Shown: one piece after another, positions 34,393 through 45,614 of the stretch
How positions within the stretch are numbered: the first letter of the stretch is position 1
Layout: each line of letters begins with the position of its first letter
Assembly (NCBI GenBank): GCA_963277665.1
Contig: OY728136.1
Span: forward strand, 809,807,123-809,871,122
DNA from: Viscum album
Taxonomy: Eukaryota > Streptophyta > Magnoliopsida > Santalales > Viscaceae
Length of the DNA stretch: 64,000 bases
Reading direction: 5' to 3'
Program-made: the position numbers and the translations under genes
The notes under the pieces: generated by a model
The model's database searches: none
The model's input: only the letters and a program-made list of their open reading frames with translations
What the model was told of the DNA's origin: nothing

Positions 34393-34996
34393 TGTTGCGG
34401 AAAAGCCGAGAGTCACGTTGACAACGGTTTGATGATGAAAAGACAGAAACAAAAGAGGAAAAAGATGAACACGGACACAACGATTTACGTGATTCGGGAA
34501 ATGATCTCTACGTCCTTGAAGAGATAGAACAATTCACTATAATCGGGAGCAGAATTATAGGGAGGTTTTTCAGAGTTTTTTTCACACAAAACCCTAGCTC
34601 AAATGAGCTAATAAAGAAGATGAAACACTGTGCCACCAACTGTACAGTAAATCCACTATGCTACAGTGCTGCGACCGCCTAAGTCCAAACTGCTACAGTG
34701 GCCGGTGGCTAGAAGTCCGCGGAGCTACAGTACCGCTGTCTCCAAAGTCCGAGATTCTATAGTAACCGTGTCAAAGTCCGCACTGCTACAATGCTCTATC
34801 GGTGTCGCCTAATCAGCTTTGCTATGGTTGACCAGAGTTGTTACATTTTCCCAAAATTTGGCCGCGTTGCTCCTTGCAACCCACAATGAGCTCATCGTAG
34901 TGCTCGATCTGCGAGAGTTGCAGTTTGGTGTGCAGTATGAGCCGCTAGCATTTGGCCGAACATCATCCCAACAGATCGGGCTACACTAATCTAACA
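34393..34996 (-). mobile_element. Solo copia-type LTR, 5-bp TSD AGATC
   Basis: The borders are clear: AGATC at 34388-34392 and again at 34997-35001 flank a 604-bp sequence that, on the minus strand, starts TGTTAGATTAGTGTAGCCCG and ends TTTCCGCAACA. CACGTAAATCGTTGTGTCC marks the U5-like part. The interior has repeated CTGTAGC/GCTACAG boxes. The same family occurs in opposite orientation at 36127. Confidence 0.88.
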
Positions 34997-35047
34997 AGAT
35001 CCTCAAAAATGGTGTCTTTTGTCCCAATTGGATGCCCAAGAATTTCT

Positions 35048-36031
35048 TCAAGGAGGTCCTAGAGATTTTTTGGAATACAATCCAGCCGACTGCAAACATT
35101 GTATAAAGAAAATCTTTGACCTAGTACAAACAAACGAATCATCCCTTTGTGAAAGCAGTCTTGCAGGTGGAAGAAACTTCGGGACTACAGCCTTTGCAAC
35201 TTCAAATCTCATTCTCCACCCTCCAATTGAAGAAATGACACTGCTTAGATGCCCAGACATTGCCCTTTCAATCAGGCCACCCTCCTTCATAACAGAAGGG
35301 TCTCGAACTCGAGTACTGGGCAAAATATAGTCACCCTGAAGCTCATTCCTGCCCCTGCTTTGTTCCAAAACAGCTGTTTTCCATAGTGATAACATTGCCA
35401 CTCCATTTAGTTGCCACATCTCTGATTTTTCCCAATACACCGCTGAATTTTGGTTGCAGTACCAATAACATTCCATGGCTCTTTCTCATCTGAAGATGAA
35501 GCAAGAATTCTGCCAAGCGTAGAACACATATCGCCAACAACTTCAAACTGGATCTCCCAGAAACGACCTTGGTAACACTGGCAGCCTCAGCCACTTCAGA
35601 TATAACAACAGATTCTAATTTCCATGCCTGTCTGTGGATTCACCACTCATCATATTCCAAACTTCCATAGTTTCCCAAAGAATCTAGAATTCGAATAAGC
35701 AGTGTCATTAAGATGCTACCATCTGTCTTGTTCTCTAAAGGGTACTTGTAGGCAACATATTGATTTTCAACAGCTCTCTCCCTGAATTCAGGGCTGCCAA
35801 CTCTTGCACCCACAGCTCTAGCTATCAAGAAAGATGCCCAGAAATCGAGCAAACATGACAGAATGCCTTGCAATGAAAAAACCAGGTGCAAGAAAAACAC
35901 TTTTAAATGTTTTTTTTCACTTGAAAGAAAATCACTTTCAAGTAAAAGCAAAAGTGCCATGCAAGAGTCTACTACTAATGAAGCCAACTAATTTCCTGCT
36001 GTTTGAAGACTCTTGGACTTCCACATGGTAG
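35048..36031 (-). pseudogene. Element B: ORF fragments of unknown function
   Basis: Three overlapping, mutually out-of-frame pieces (35048-35476, 35343-35594, 35640-35987) read in the sense of element B. They look like pieces of one protein broken by shifts, with segments such as GVLGKIRDVATKWSGNVI. I recognise no domain. They occupy the same relative place as the unknown ORF of element A, but I could not show residue-level similarity beyond the motifs noted for the 5' part. Confidence 0.35.
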
Positions 36032-36126
36032 CACCAAAATGTGAGGAGAATATTTTTGGGAATTGTGTCATTTCGGACATCTTTATATGAGTCGCTGAAC
36101 CAAACCCAACTCTCCAGTGTCTTAAT

Positions 36127-36642
36127 TGTTGGAATTGGTGTAGCCCGATCCTTTTCGAATGTCGTCGGGCTGAATGCTTCTGGCCCATACTGCGCACTAG
36201 GCCGCAACCTTCGCGGGTCGATCTCCGCGGTGAGCTTGTTGGGAGTTGCAGGGGGCAACGCGCCCCTACTCCGGGGGTCCGGGGGGCCGAAAGCCCCCGA
36301 CCCAATTTTTGGAGAACTGTAGCAATGCTGACCACTGTAGCAGAGCTGACCGACCAACACCGACAGGGCACTGTAGCGATGCGGATTTCCTGTGCGGTTG
36401 GTGGAATAGTGGATCGTCTTTCTCCTTTTGTAGCCCATTTCGGGCTGGGGTTCCTAAGTGAGAAACTATGAGAAACACTTTGTAATTGTGCTCCCAAATC
36501 ATAGTGAATATTCTGCCTCTTTGTGGACGTAGGGATTTTTCTTGAACCACGTAAATCCTTGTGTTCTCATTATGTTTATTTTCCCTTTTACTCTTCTCCG
36601 AATCGTTATTCTGTCGTTGTGACTCCTGATATTTCCGCATCA
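36127..36642 (+). mobile_element. Solo copia-type LTR, 5-bp TSD TTAAT
   Basis: TTAAT at 36122-36126 and 36643-36647 bounds a 516-bp sequence starting TGTTGGAATTGGTGTAGCCC and ending TTTCCGCATCA. GAACCACGTAAATCCTTGTG (36545-36564) is the typical U5 motif. GC-rich blocks (36200-36300) and CTGTAGC boxes match the solo LTR at 34393. The last bases ATCA instead of AACA suggest one substitution. Confidence 0.88.
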
Positions 36643-36656
36643 TTAATACTCCAACA

Positions 36657-37273
36657 ACCTTTTCCTCAACGTTTGGTAAATCATTAACAACACACACACC
36701 TTCTCCACCAACACCAACGACTTTCCCACTGGACCAAACACTAGCCCAACAATTTGGTTGTGTATAACCTGCTAGCATGAGGAAAATTGAGAGCCAAGCA
36801 ACCCCAGATCGTACTACTTGAGTCTGGGAGTCCTTGACTGCAAGCTGAAAGAAAACTTGGTTTGTCATTATACCTTCAACAGTTGGCTTTTTATGAATTG
36901 TCCCTTGCTTGCCAATCTTCTCCAATCTTCGCACCTCACCAGTTAATGTAGGTGGATAACGTTTCCAGTATGACTCCCCTCCGCGATCTTTAACAACAAA
37001 AACTTCTAACTCAGCTTCGCATATGCGTTTTCCCACACAAAAACCCAGAGGTGCCTTGAGCCCAAGCCTAAATTTTCTGCTCTTAAGCCAAACAAAATTT
37101 TTTAACTCTGCCTCACATATGCGTTTTCCCACACAAAAACCTAGAGGTGCCTTGAGCCCAAGGCTAAATTTTCTGCTCCTAAGCCAATACGAGTTATCAG
37201 AAAAAGTAACCTCTTCCAATACCCCCCCCCCCCTGTGAAATGCGGATGAGCAATCCCAGATCTGAACTGCCAC
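36657..37273 (-). pseudogene. Element B: ORF with a 34-residue tandem duplication
   Basis: An open frame in the element's sense direction carries two in-frame copies of a block containing SRKFxLGLKAPLGFCVGKR (about 37011-37180, unit about 102 bp), then SYWKRYPPTL (36947-36972, shared with element A) and AWLSIFLMLAGYTQ (36763-36810, shared with A). The frame runs on into the solo LTR, so its last 120 or so codons are not part of the original protein. No known domain; function unknown. Confidence 0.45.
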
Positions 37274-37745
37274 TGAAAGTTGCTTCTGCTAGGTCCTTCA
37301 ATGCGTTTTAGGGAAGTTCGTCCAGTAAGACAAGCTGATCCTAGTTTAGCCCAAGCACTTCGCTTGAAAAACTGAAGTGTCGGAAAAGAAGTAAAATGAC
37401 CAGCCCATAGCAGAGATCGTAGCTCTAGTGCTTCTCCTTTCACTACAGGTTGCCCTCATTCAGTCAACCTTAAGAAGGAGACACAACATAGCTTCATCTA
37501 TTGCGATGGCGGTGCTTGAACCACACTCCCATTATCTCCATCGGAAATATTTTCACTAGGAATCTCATCCAATTCTTCCGCTTCCAGATGAACTCATCTG
37601 GAGTTAGTTTGCTCCTCAAACATTCTACCACTGCCCCCATCCTGTCCAACTTGGAACCTCCTCAAGCCTGCTGCTAGTTCCAGTCTGGAATCAAGCTGCT
37701 CCACCAGTTTACTACTGCCATTCCCCTCCATTGTGACGCGATCCA

Positions 37746-38015
37746 CTACCTCAACAAATTGTTCAGTTCGTTAACTAGAGCAAGATTGTCTGGGATCAAG
37801 CTTCCGCCAAAACCGTTGTCGTTCTCCGATTTCCTGCTCCCACTTTCGCTCAGAAACTCAGCGGTGGCCTTAATTTGTTTTCCAGATTCTGTACCTTGTA
37901 CCGTTTGCGACTTCATCTCCCTTATTTGTGCCCTCAAAGTATGCAACTGCTCCTTTAATTTGGTTTGCAGTTTTTGCCACTCGGTTGCCTGCTCTTGCAT
38001 ATTTTGTTTCAAATT
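37746..38015 (-). pseudogene. Element B: 5' coiled-coil ORF fragment
   Basis: On the minus strand a Gln/Lys/Leu-rich stretch (NLKQNMQEQATEWQKLQTKL) predicts a coiled coil; a Ser/Gly-rich tail follows to the stop. It parallels the coiled-coil ORF of element A in position and character, though not in sequence. The upstream part is cut off by element C at 38016. Possibly a gag N-terminus remnant. Confidence 0.45.
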
Positions 38016-38119
38016 TGATAGGTGCAAGAGAGAGAAAACAAGGAATTCTATTGATTTACAGAAACAATAGACAGGTTTTGCAGGAAACAGAGAAGGGGAA
38101 GAAGAAATAGAGAAGAGAA

Positions 38120-39999
38120 TGTTGGTCGGAGTAGAGTACTCAAGATATTAAAAATTTCTGTTAAAAAGTTTTCTTAGTAAGGTTTCCCAATAAAAATGAA
38201 TACAACACAGTTAATCAAGGTAATACAGTTATAAAAGTTTTACTGTTCAAATAACCTCTCAGAAGATTGATTAATTCTCAGTAATATCAATATGAATTAT
38301 TGATACTACTTTTGAAGCTATTTTAATAAGGCAAAATAATTATAACTTCTATCAAAGACTATCAAAGTAAAATCTAGTGTTTTCTGAAATATACAGTAAA
38401 GCAGAGAAAAACTAAATTCAAAGACACAGCGGATAAAATAAGTGGTTCAGTCTCAAGCCGAGACCTAATCCACTCCACTTGGTGATCACCTGCCACCAAA
38501 CAATTTATATTAATAAACTTGATCCACACCCTGGATTGGGGTAAACAACAGTACACAGGACTGTCCAGGTCACACGACCTCTTCCATAGTTCTTCGTGGG
38601 TATAAACTACCAGGTCACACAAGGACCTCTTCCACACTTATCCATGGGAGTAAACAATTGTAAAAAGATATGAGAGGAAGGATATCTTGTATCATTCAGT
38701 TTAGTGCAGGAGACAGTGTGTGTTTTAATACAGACACACACACACTGCTTGAAAGCTAAAAGCAGTACACAACAGAGCAAAGATGATGAGATAAGGTTAG
38801 AAGTGCTCTGAGTGTTATTCTATGCAGCTCTGGACTTGTAGGATGAAGCAGATGCAAGTATCGAGTCCTCTTGTGAAAAACAGAGTATCGCAAGTCTGCC
38901 GATTCGAAGGTGTAAGCTGTGTAGCTCATGTTCTTCTGGAAGGTGGTACTGCGAAGATGTTCTTGGCTTTGATCTACGGTAGTGCAGTCTTTTGAATCGA
39001 GAATGCTTCGAGTGTTCTTCAGTTATTTCATGTTGCATGTATCGGTTCACTCTTCTAAAAATTGCCCGCACGTCTGCTGCTCTACTTCTATGTATGTTTG
39101 CAGCTCGGCTTATCTTCCTTTTTAATTGCGGGTGCACACGTTGGAGCTGACAGAATGTATGTATTCTACACCTCGTACCTCGTAATGTCAGGTGATATGT
39201 CTACAAAGAAACATTAATTATGTCAGTGCCTTTAAATGACTCAAATATGACAATTAGAAATTAAATTGAAAACGACAAAACAGATTAAAGAACGACGTCA
39301 CAGTCTGTTTAAAAATGGTGTCACTTGGAAACGGTGTCACCACGAAACAATGTCTTCTTCTTTGCCTTTGAGCGGTGAGACAATCATGACGACATAGTTG
39401 TGTTAAGATCAGGAACCGGTAGCACAAATGCTGTGTTGAAATGTCACCACGAAACGGTGTCTTCTTCTTTGCCTTTGAGCGGTGAGACAATCATGACGAC
39501 ATAGTTGTGTTATGATCAGGAACCGGTAGCACAAATGCGGTGTTGAAATCACGGTGTCTGGTGTTTTGCCAAACTTCAAACGGTGTCTTAGTTATGGTAG
39601 CATGGAACCGGTGTAACAAACTTCATGAGATCTGAAACTGGTCACGGTGTCTGGGTCACGGTGTCTGAGTCCTTTGCCAGAAAACCAGAACCGGTGGCAA
39701 ACTCAGGGTTTCTCAGACTTAGCCAAATATCTGTATACAGACTTAAGCAGTAATATTCACAGAATGAATTTGACTTAATTATTCATATAAGAAATCATTA
39801 TAGAACGAAGTTAATTTTAGTTTGCAATAATCAAGTGTGATTTAGGATTAACAGGATTTAGTGGAAGTTTATTTAAAGCATAAAGAAACCAACCATCTCT
39901 ACACATGATTTGAGACAGATTAAATAGGATAAACAAGATTTACAGGATGTACAGGATTTGCGATCATTAAAATATGATTAAAACATGAGGAGTCCAACA
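38120..39999 (-). repeat. Sirevirus 3' LTR (1,880 bp)
   Basis: It aligns along its whole length with 47865-49629 but has lost about 17 bp near its end (the G-run and GGTGAATTGAG at 47888) and carries an extra 107-bp tandem copy (39336-39442 and 39443-39549). In an 87-bp stretch compared by eye, seven positions differ between the LTRs, so insertion is not recent. Confidence 0.92.
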
Positions 40000-40014
40000 A
40001 TCTCCCCCTTTTTG
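40000..40014 (-). promoter_or_regulatory. Polypurine tract of the Sirevirus
   Basis: On the minus strand AAAAAGGGGGAGAT directly precedes the 3' LTR start TGTTGGACTCC. A second purine run (AAAAGGGGGAGAA near 40060) lies just inside, as multiple tracts are common in Sireviruses. Confidence 0.85.
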
Positions 40015-40221
40015 ATGATCACAAATCATGTGAATGAGATATTTGTTTTTAGTGTTCTGTTCTCCCCCTTTTGGGATTATCAAAAGGAGTACAAGAAGAA
40101 AAAGAAAAACGCCGATAAATAAAAGAATAGACAATAACAGTTCACATTACATTAGATGAAAAAGATGTGGCAGTACAAGCAGTAGGCAAAAATACAAACT
40201 ATCCCTATCAAAATACAATTT

Positions 40222-43200
40222 TTACGTTTCTTCAGCACTAGTTGTCTTCTCTTTTCCCTTGGCAGCAACATCAGAAGGAGCCACAGGAGCAGAAGTAGAA
40301 GTTGAAGGGAGTGAGCCAACAGTTAGAGAAGGAAGAGGGAGTCCCTCAAAAACAGAAGGTGCCAAAGTAGGTTTGGTGGAAGACCGAGGCAAGTTTTGGT
40401 TAAGGATAACAGGTCTGATCTGACTCAGAGCCTGAGATACAGGCATTGAGGTAGAGACAAAGGCAGTGGATGAGGAAGGAGGTAAATCAGACCGCAAGGG
40501 TGCAGCTGCAGGAGCCATAATTACAGTGCTCTGCACATGAAGATAAGGCTTCAACAACTGAATGAAGTCAGTAATAATCTCACCACCATACTGCACTGCT
40601 TTCTCGAAATCATCTTTGTTCTCCATGAACTTGTCCAATAGAGGAGTGAAATCTTTCAGCTTTGAATTGGAGTCTTGAATGCTTGAGGGACAAGAGAGAT
40701 TTTCAAATTCTCTACAAGATACTTGAAATGATTGGTCATATCATGTTTAGAGAAAATCATGAGAAAATCCTATTAAAGTAGAAATCCACTTAGTAATTTA
40801 TTCCTGAGCATCATTTGCAATCTTGGAATGAATTCTCACCAAATCAAGTACTCTGTCACTATTCTTGACAACAGTAGATAGACTCTCCTTGTCAAAAGCA
40901 CTGAACACTGATTGAAGTTCCTCCTTAACAACAGTTCTGAGCAGATTACTGTCAATGGATTGAGATGACTGTCCAGAAGCACTAGAGGCTGTAACAGCTG
41001 AAGTGAGGGACTTTAGTTGATTTATAACTTTCTGTAGACATCCTTTATACTCATCAGTCAGCTTGTTGAGACTAATAACAAGCTCACGTATCTCTTGGAC
41101 TATCTGCTTGTTTCTTTCAGCTACTTTGTCAGCTAATGAGGTCAAGTTCAGTTGAATCAGAGAGACAACTTCCTGTGGAATCTGACCACTAACATCCTCA
41201 ACAGGATGAGCAACATGAGCTTGTCCTGATTGCAAGACTTTCTGCACATCTTTAATCATAGTTCTGAGAGACTTCACTTCATCACTTAGCTGTTTGTTCT
41301 CAATTCGACCTCTTGAATTTCATGAAGCATTTTTGGCTGAATCTGCCATATGATCTTCTCTAATAGCAAAGCAGCATCTCTTTCACTTAGGTTTGTTACA
41401 AGAGCCGGTTGGGTGTTCATGAGCTTTTCAACTCCATCCAATAAAATAACTCCAAAGGCTTTCAAATCACCCTAACTCACGAAAGCAGGAGGTTCTTGTG
41501 AAGGTTCAGGAACACTTAGGTTTGTTACGGGAGCAAGTTGGGTGTTCATGAGCTTTTCAACTCCAGTCAATAAAATAGTTCCAAAGGCTTTCAAATCACC
41601 CTAACTCATGAAAGCAGGAGGTTCTTGTGAAGGTTTAGGAACAAGAGTTGAGACAGGCTCAGGTTCCTTTGCAGAGATTACTTCTAGAGCAGAAACTGGT
41701 TTCAATTGAAACACAGTAGACAGGTATATGCCTTTAACCGAGGCTTCCTGGGTATCATTCACATCAAAGTAGCTAGGGAACTTATACCAGGTATCCACAG
41801 TGCTTTGATCAACTGGATTAGGAATTTCAACACTTTCTAGACTAGGGTTCAGCCCCCCCTCAATAAGTGCATCTCTCACAGGACTAAGAGATTCAGTTCC
41901 TTGATCCGGTTCTAAAAGATCATCTCCAATACTCACCTATTTATTTTCTAGCCAGCTGGAAGGTTTGTTTCATTCTTTCCTCAGTAGAAAGTATAATTTC
42001 AGGATTAGCTTGTTCCTTTAAATGTTCTTCAACTGTAGCTTCTTTGTCAAGAGAAAGTTCTTTTTTTAGATGCTCCTCAGGAACAACCTTTTCTTTTACA
42101 CTAACAACAAAATCTTTTCCAGAAGCAGGTTCTTCTTCCAAATCAACACTTCTTTCAGTAACACGTGCTTCCATTTCAACTATGTTTTGTGGAATAGGTC
42201 CACTGTCTTCCTTATCCAGGACAGTTTCTTCTGTAGGTGCGACAACTGCCTCTTCTTCCTCTTCAACAGGATAATCAACAATTTCATTTGGTTCCAAACC
42301 AGGATCAGAAATGTTCTTAGGTTTTGAAGGATGCTCAACCGGATTAAACTTTTCATATAACCTTTCATTATCCTCCACCCAAGCCTTTTGCCACAGATTC
42401 TAACTAATTTTCATCCTTTTGACTGTAACCTTTGAGATACAAAATTCACAGTCTTTGATGACTTCTTCATTCGGTCCAACCATTCCTTTAGCATATAGCA
42501 TAGCAGAGATTAACCTTGAGTAGAACAAGGAGGTAGACTTTGAGGTTGTCTTAATCAACTCACACATATGAAGTATAACATACTTGCACAGGTTAATCTT
42601 GTGTCCATTCTTCATCAGATGTATCAAAAATACATCTTGATATTTAAAGGTAGCAAAATTTCCTTTTCTTGGACTAATCAGATTCTAAATAAACTTAAAT
42701 ATCAATCTGGTTTCACCATCTAACTCAGCAGCAATAACTCTTTTCTTTTTGTTACCAGTCAAGCTTCCCAAGGCCTCTTCTAAAACAAAAAATATCACTA
42801 GGAGGAGGAGGACTTCTCTAGTAGTCCTAAAAAATTCCTTCATGAGGTATCCCTAGGTAGGCATCCCATAACCTCGAGGAAAAGGTGCACCTTTGACCAT
42901 TAATCCAACTTCTCACAACAAAACCTTCTGTATCAAATGAGAACTGGACAAACTGATAGAACTGAGCAATAAGCTTTGGATAAATCGGCCTTGTCTCCTT
43001 TGTGAACCAATCCATCCATCCCTGCTCTTTCAGTACTTTCAACACTAAAGACTTACTTGACAACAACCATTTAGGGCAGATTTCCTTTTCTGTTACCACT
43101 ATTCTATCAACAAGGTTTGGGTTCAGTGGTCCTTCGGGTGCTACCTTCGGTGCTCTTTTTACTTTCTTCTTAGATCTGCGCTTCTCAGGAGTTGAAGAAG

Positions 43201-43222
43201 ATGGACGCTTTATTCTGGGCAT
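40222..43222 (-). pseudogene. Sirevirus 3' ORF region (env-like), broken
   Basis: Downstream of RNase H, several sense-strand frames form one protein broken by stops. It starts at 43222 with a basic stretch (RRSKKKVKRAPK, nuclear-localisation-like). A segment follows (42830-43000) with WINGQRCTFSSRLWDAYLGI, matching the 'putative plant transposon protein' domain found in env-like ORFs of Sire and Athila elements. Next come a low-complexity acidic region (41941-42378), a Gln/Leu-rich coiled coil with LADKVAERNKQIVQEIREL (about 41100-41160), and a Ser/Pro-rich end (40222-40638). Such ORFs have been called envelope-like in Sireviruses, but their function is unproven. Stops near 42400, 41940, 41600 and 40798 interrupt it. 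Confidence 0.65.
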
Positions 43223-43727
43223 TCAACGAGGGGTTCAAGAGAGAGAGAGAGATATGAAGGAGGTCTTACGGTTTGAGAGAGAAGGGTTTCAGTTTTGAGA
43301 AAAGAGAGCTCGAGTAAAGAAAAGAGTGAAACATATTTCATTTTTATCATTTAGGGATATCAAGCGTTGCAATTTCAAAAGCGCAGGATGAATATAGTAA
43401 AATAATCAACACAGTGATACGGGTAATAAAATACAAATAAAACGAAAAAATGTCATTACGGTGAGACCAGAACAGGTTGTCATGGTGAGATCGAAATAGG
43501 TTTTCACGGTGTCATCTTTACGGTGTGTCTCCACACGATGCGACCATAATATTTGAGACAGTGAGTGCAAGACAGTAACCGAGAGACAGTAACTGTGAGA
43601 CCGTAAACATGAAACAACAACTTCAAGACAGTAAACGATAGAACTGTGAGAGTGAGACAACAATCTTAAGACAGTGATTTGTGAAACCGTAAACTGTGAA
43701 ACAACAAGCTGTGAAACAGTACACTTT

Positions 43728-44151
43728 CTACTTAAGATTTATCATTCCTAATTCATGTATGATGTAATCTATCTTTTCAGAATTTAATGGTTTAGTGAAT
43801 ATATCAGCAAGCTGATATTCAGTTCCAATGAATTCCAAAGTGATATCACCTTTTTGATAATGGTCTCTCAAAAAGTGATGCCTTACATCAATATGTTTTG
43901 TCCTGGAGTGTGAAACATGATTTTTTGAGATGTTAATAGCACTTGTATTGTCATAATTTATAGGTACATGCTTGAATTGATATTCATAATCTAGTAATGT
44001 GTGTTTCATTCACAAAATTTGTACACAACAACTACCAACAGCTATGTATTCAGCTTCGCCAGTAGATAATGCAACAGAGTTGTTTCTTACTACACCATGA
44101 TACTAGAGACTTGCCTAAAAAGTGACATGTTCCAGATGTGTTTTTTTCTAT
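43728..44151 (-). pseudogene. Sirevirus RNase H domain
   Basis: In the minus direction, after YSDTDFGG and VALSTGEAEYIAVGSCC (about 44030-44160, in shifted frames), a 94-codon frame (43728-44009) shows NTSAINISKNHVSHSRTKHI, DVRHHFLRDHYQKGDI and LADIFTKPL, the hallmark end of copia RNase H. It degrades the RNA strand during reverse transcription. Two stops separate it from RT, so it is not translated with pol. Confidence 0.88.
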
Positions 44152-45614
44152 CTAATTTACAACCACCGAAATCAGTATCAGAATAACTAACTCGAATGAT
44201 TGTCTTTTGGGATAGAACAGTCCTAGATTGAGTGTATGCTTGAGGTATTTGAAAATCCTTTTAACAACATTTAAATGAGATTCCTCAGGGTTTGTTTGAA
44301 AACGAGCACACATACATACACTAAACATAATGTCAGGTCTGCTAGTAGTTAGGTAGAGTAAGCTTCCAATCATTCCTTTGTAAGTGGTTTGATCAACAAA
44401 TTTTTCATCTTCATCAAGATCCAACTTACAAGTAGTACTCATTGGAGTATCACTACTTTTAGTGCTATCCAAGCCAAAACGTTTTAGATCTTTAGTATAT
44501 TTTCTTTGGTTTAAAGTAATACCATCTTTATTTTGAAAGATTTGAAATCCAAGAAAGAATTTTAGTTCACCCATTAAACTCATTTCAAATTCGTTTTGCA
44601 TCATTTTAGAAAAATAAATACATAAAGAATTTTTTGAAGATCCAAAAATAATATCTACATAAATTTGAACTACTAAAACATCATTGGAAATTCGTTTTAT
44701 AAAAAGGGTAGGATCAGCTATACCTTTTGTAAAACCTTTGGAAATAAGAAAAGTACTTAATCTATCATACCAATTTCTTGGAGCTTGTTTTAAACCATAT
44801 AAAGCTTTTGATAATTTGAAAACATGATTTGGAAAGTGAGGATTTTTGAAACCAGGAGGTTGTTCAACAAAAACATCCTCAACTATATACCCATTTAGGA
44901 ATGGACTCTTGACATCCATTTGATATAGTTTGAAATTCAGATGTGCAACATAATCAAACAAGATTCTTATGGCTTTAAGTCTAGGAACAGGTGCAAAGGT
45001 CTCATAGTCAATTTCTTCCTCTTGACTATAGCCTTGTGTAACCAATCTAGCCTTGTTTCTAACTATATTACCAGCTTTATCTACTTTATTTCTAAACACC
45101 ACTTAGTGCCTATGGTAAATATGTCTTTGGGTATGTCAACAAGTTTCCAGACTTCGTTCCTTGCAAACTGATTTAGTTCTTCTTGCATAAACATCACCCA
45201 AAATTCATCATTGATAGCATCATTAATGTTTTTAGGTTCAAGTTGTGACAAGAAAACTTGATGTTCAACCTGATTTCTTAAAGAAGCTCTAGTTTGAGTT
45301 CCTTTATCTAAATCTCTTACAACAACATCTAAAGGATGATTCTTAAGGGTTCTAACAGCTCTAGAAAGAGAGAGGTTAGTGATTTCAGGTTCTTCAACAG
45401 GTTCGGGTTCATTTTGACTTGAATCTGGAGAATTTCCAGAACTGGAAGTTTTCACAGATTCTTTTACAGGATGGTTAGAGGATTTAACATTAATGTCCAT
45501 ATTTGACATATCATCCTCCAGATTCTCTAGATACCTCTTCGGCTCATGTGGGTCTGTCTCATCAAACTTGACATGGACAGATTCTTCCACACATTTAGTT
45601 CTTTTGTTAAACAC
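44152..45614 (-). pseudogene. Sirevirus integrase C-terminus and reverse transcriptase
   Basis: The upper frame (45081-45614) holds the acidic linker and the start of RT (LNQFARNEVWKLVDIPKD). A frameshift at about 45095 leads to a 316-codon frame with NKARLVTQGYSQEEEIDYETFAPV, QMDVKSPFLNG, ALYGLKQAPRNWYDRL, VVQIYVDIIFGSS and YLTTSRPDIMFSV, all copia RT (RVT_2) landmarks. The catalytic motif normally reads YVDD; here one Asp codon is missing (YVD then IIFG, 44653-44661). So the enzyme is dead by an in-frame 3-base loss besides the frameshift. Confidence 0.93.

Larger units (their letters stand above)
33510..38015 (-). mobile_element. Non-autonomous LTR element 'B' (5' LTR missing)
   Basis: The 3' LTR (33510-34161, TGTTA...TAACA) is followed on the minus-strand interior side by the polypurine tract CAAGGGGGAGGTAA and codons IHLEDKVAFQGGG, the gypsy-type ending also seen in A and C. 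The interior has ORF fragments sharing YWKRYPPT and MLAGYT motifs with element A and a coiled-coil 5' fragment, but no RT or integrase. Two solo LTRs (34393-34996 and 36127-36642) are nested in it. It stops at 38015, where the LTR of element C begins; its 5' LTR is not found. Confidence 0.65.

Noticed and set aside
38374..38637. A small conserved ORF repeated at 48143-48406
   Set aside because: It is conserved only because both copies are the two LTRs of the same copia element.
40222..43222. A free host gene encoding a coiled-coil nuclear protein
   Set aside because: It lies inside the LTR borders of the Sirevirus, in sense with pol, and carries the env-like domain; element origin is the simpler reading.
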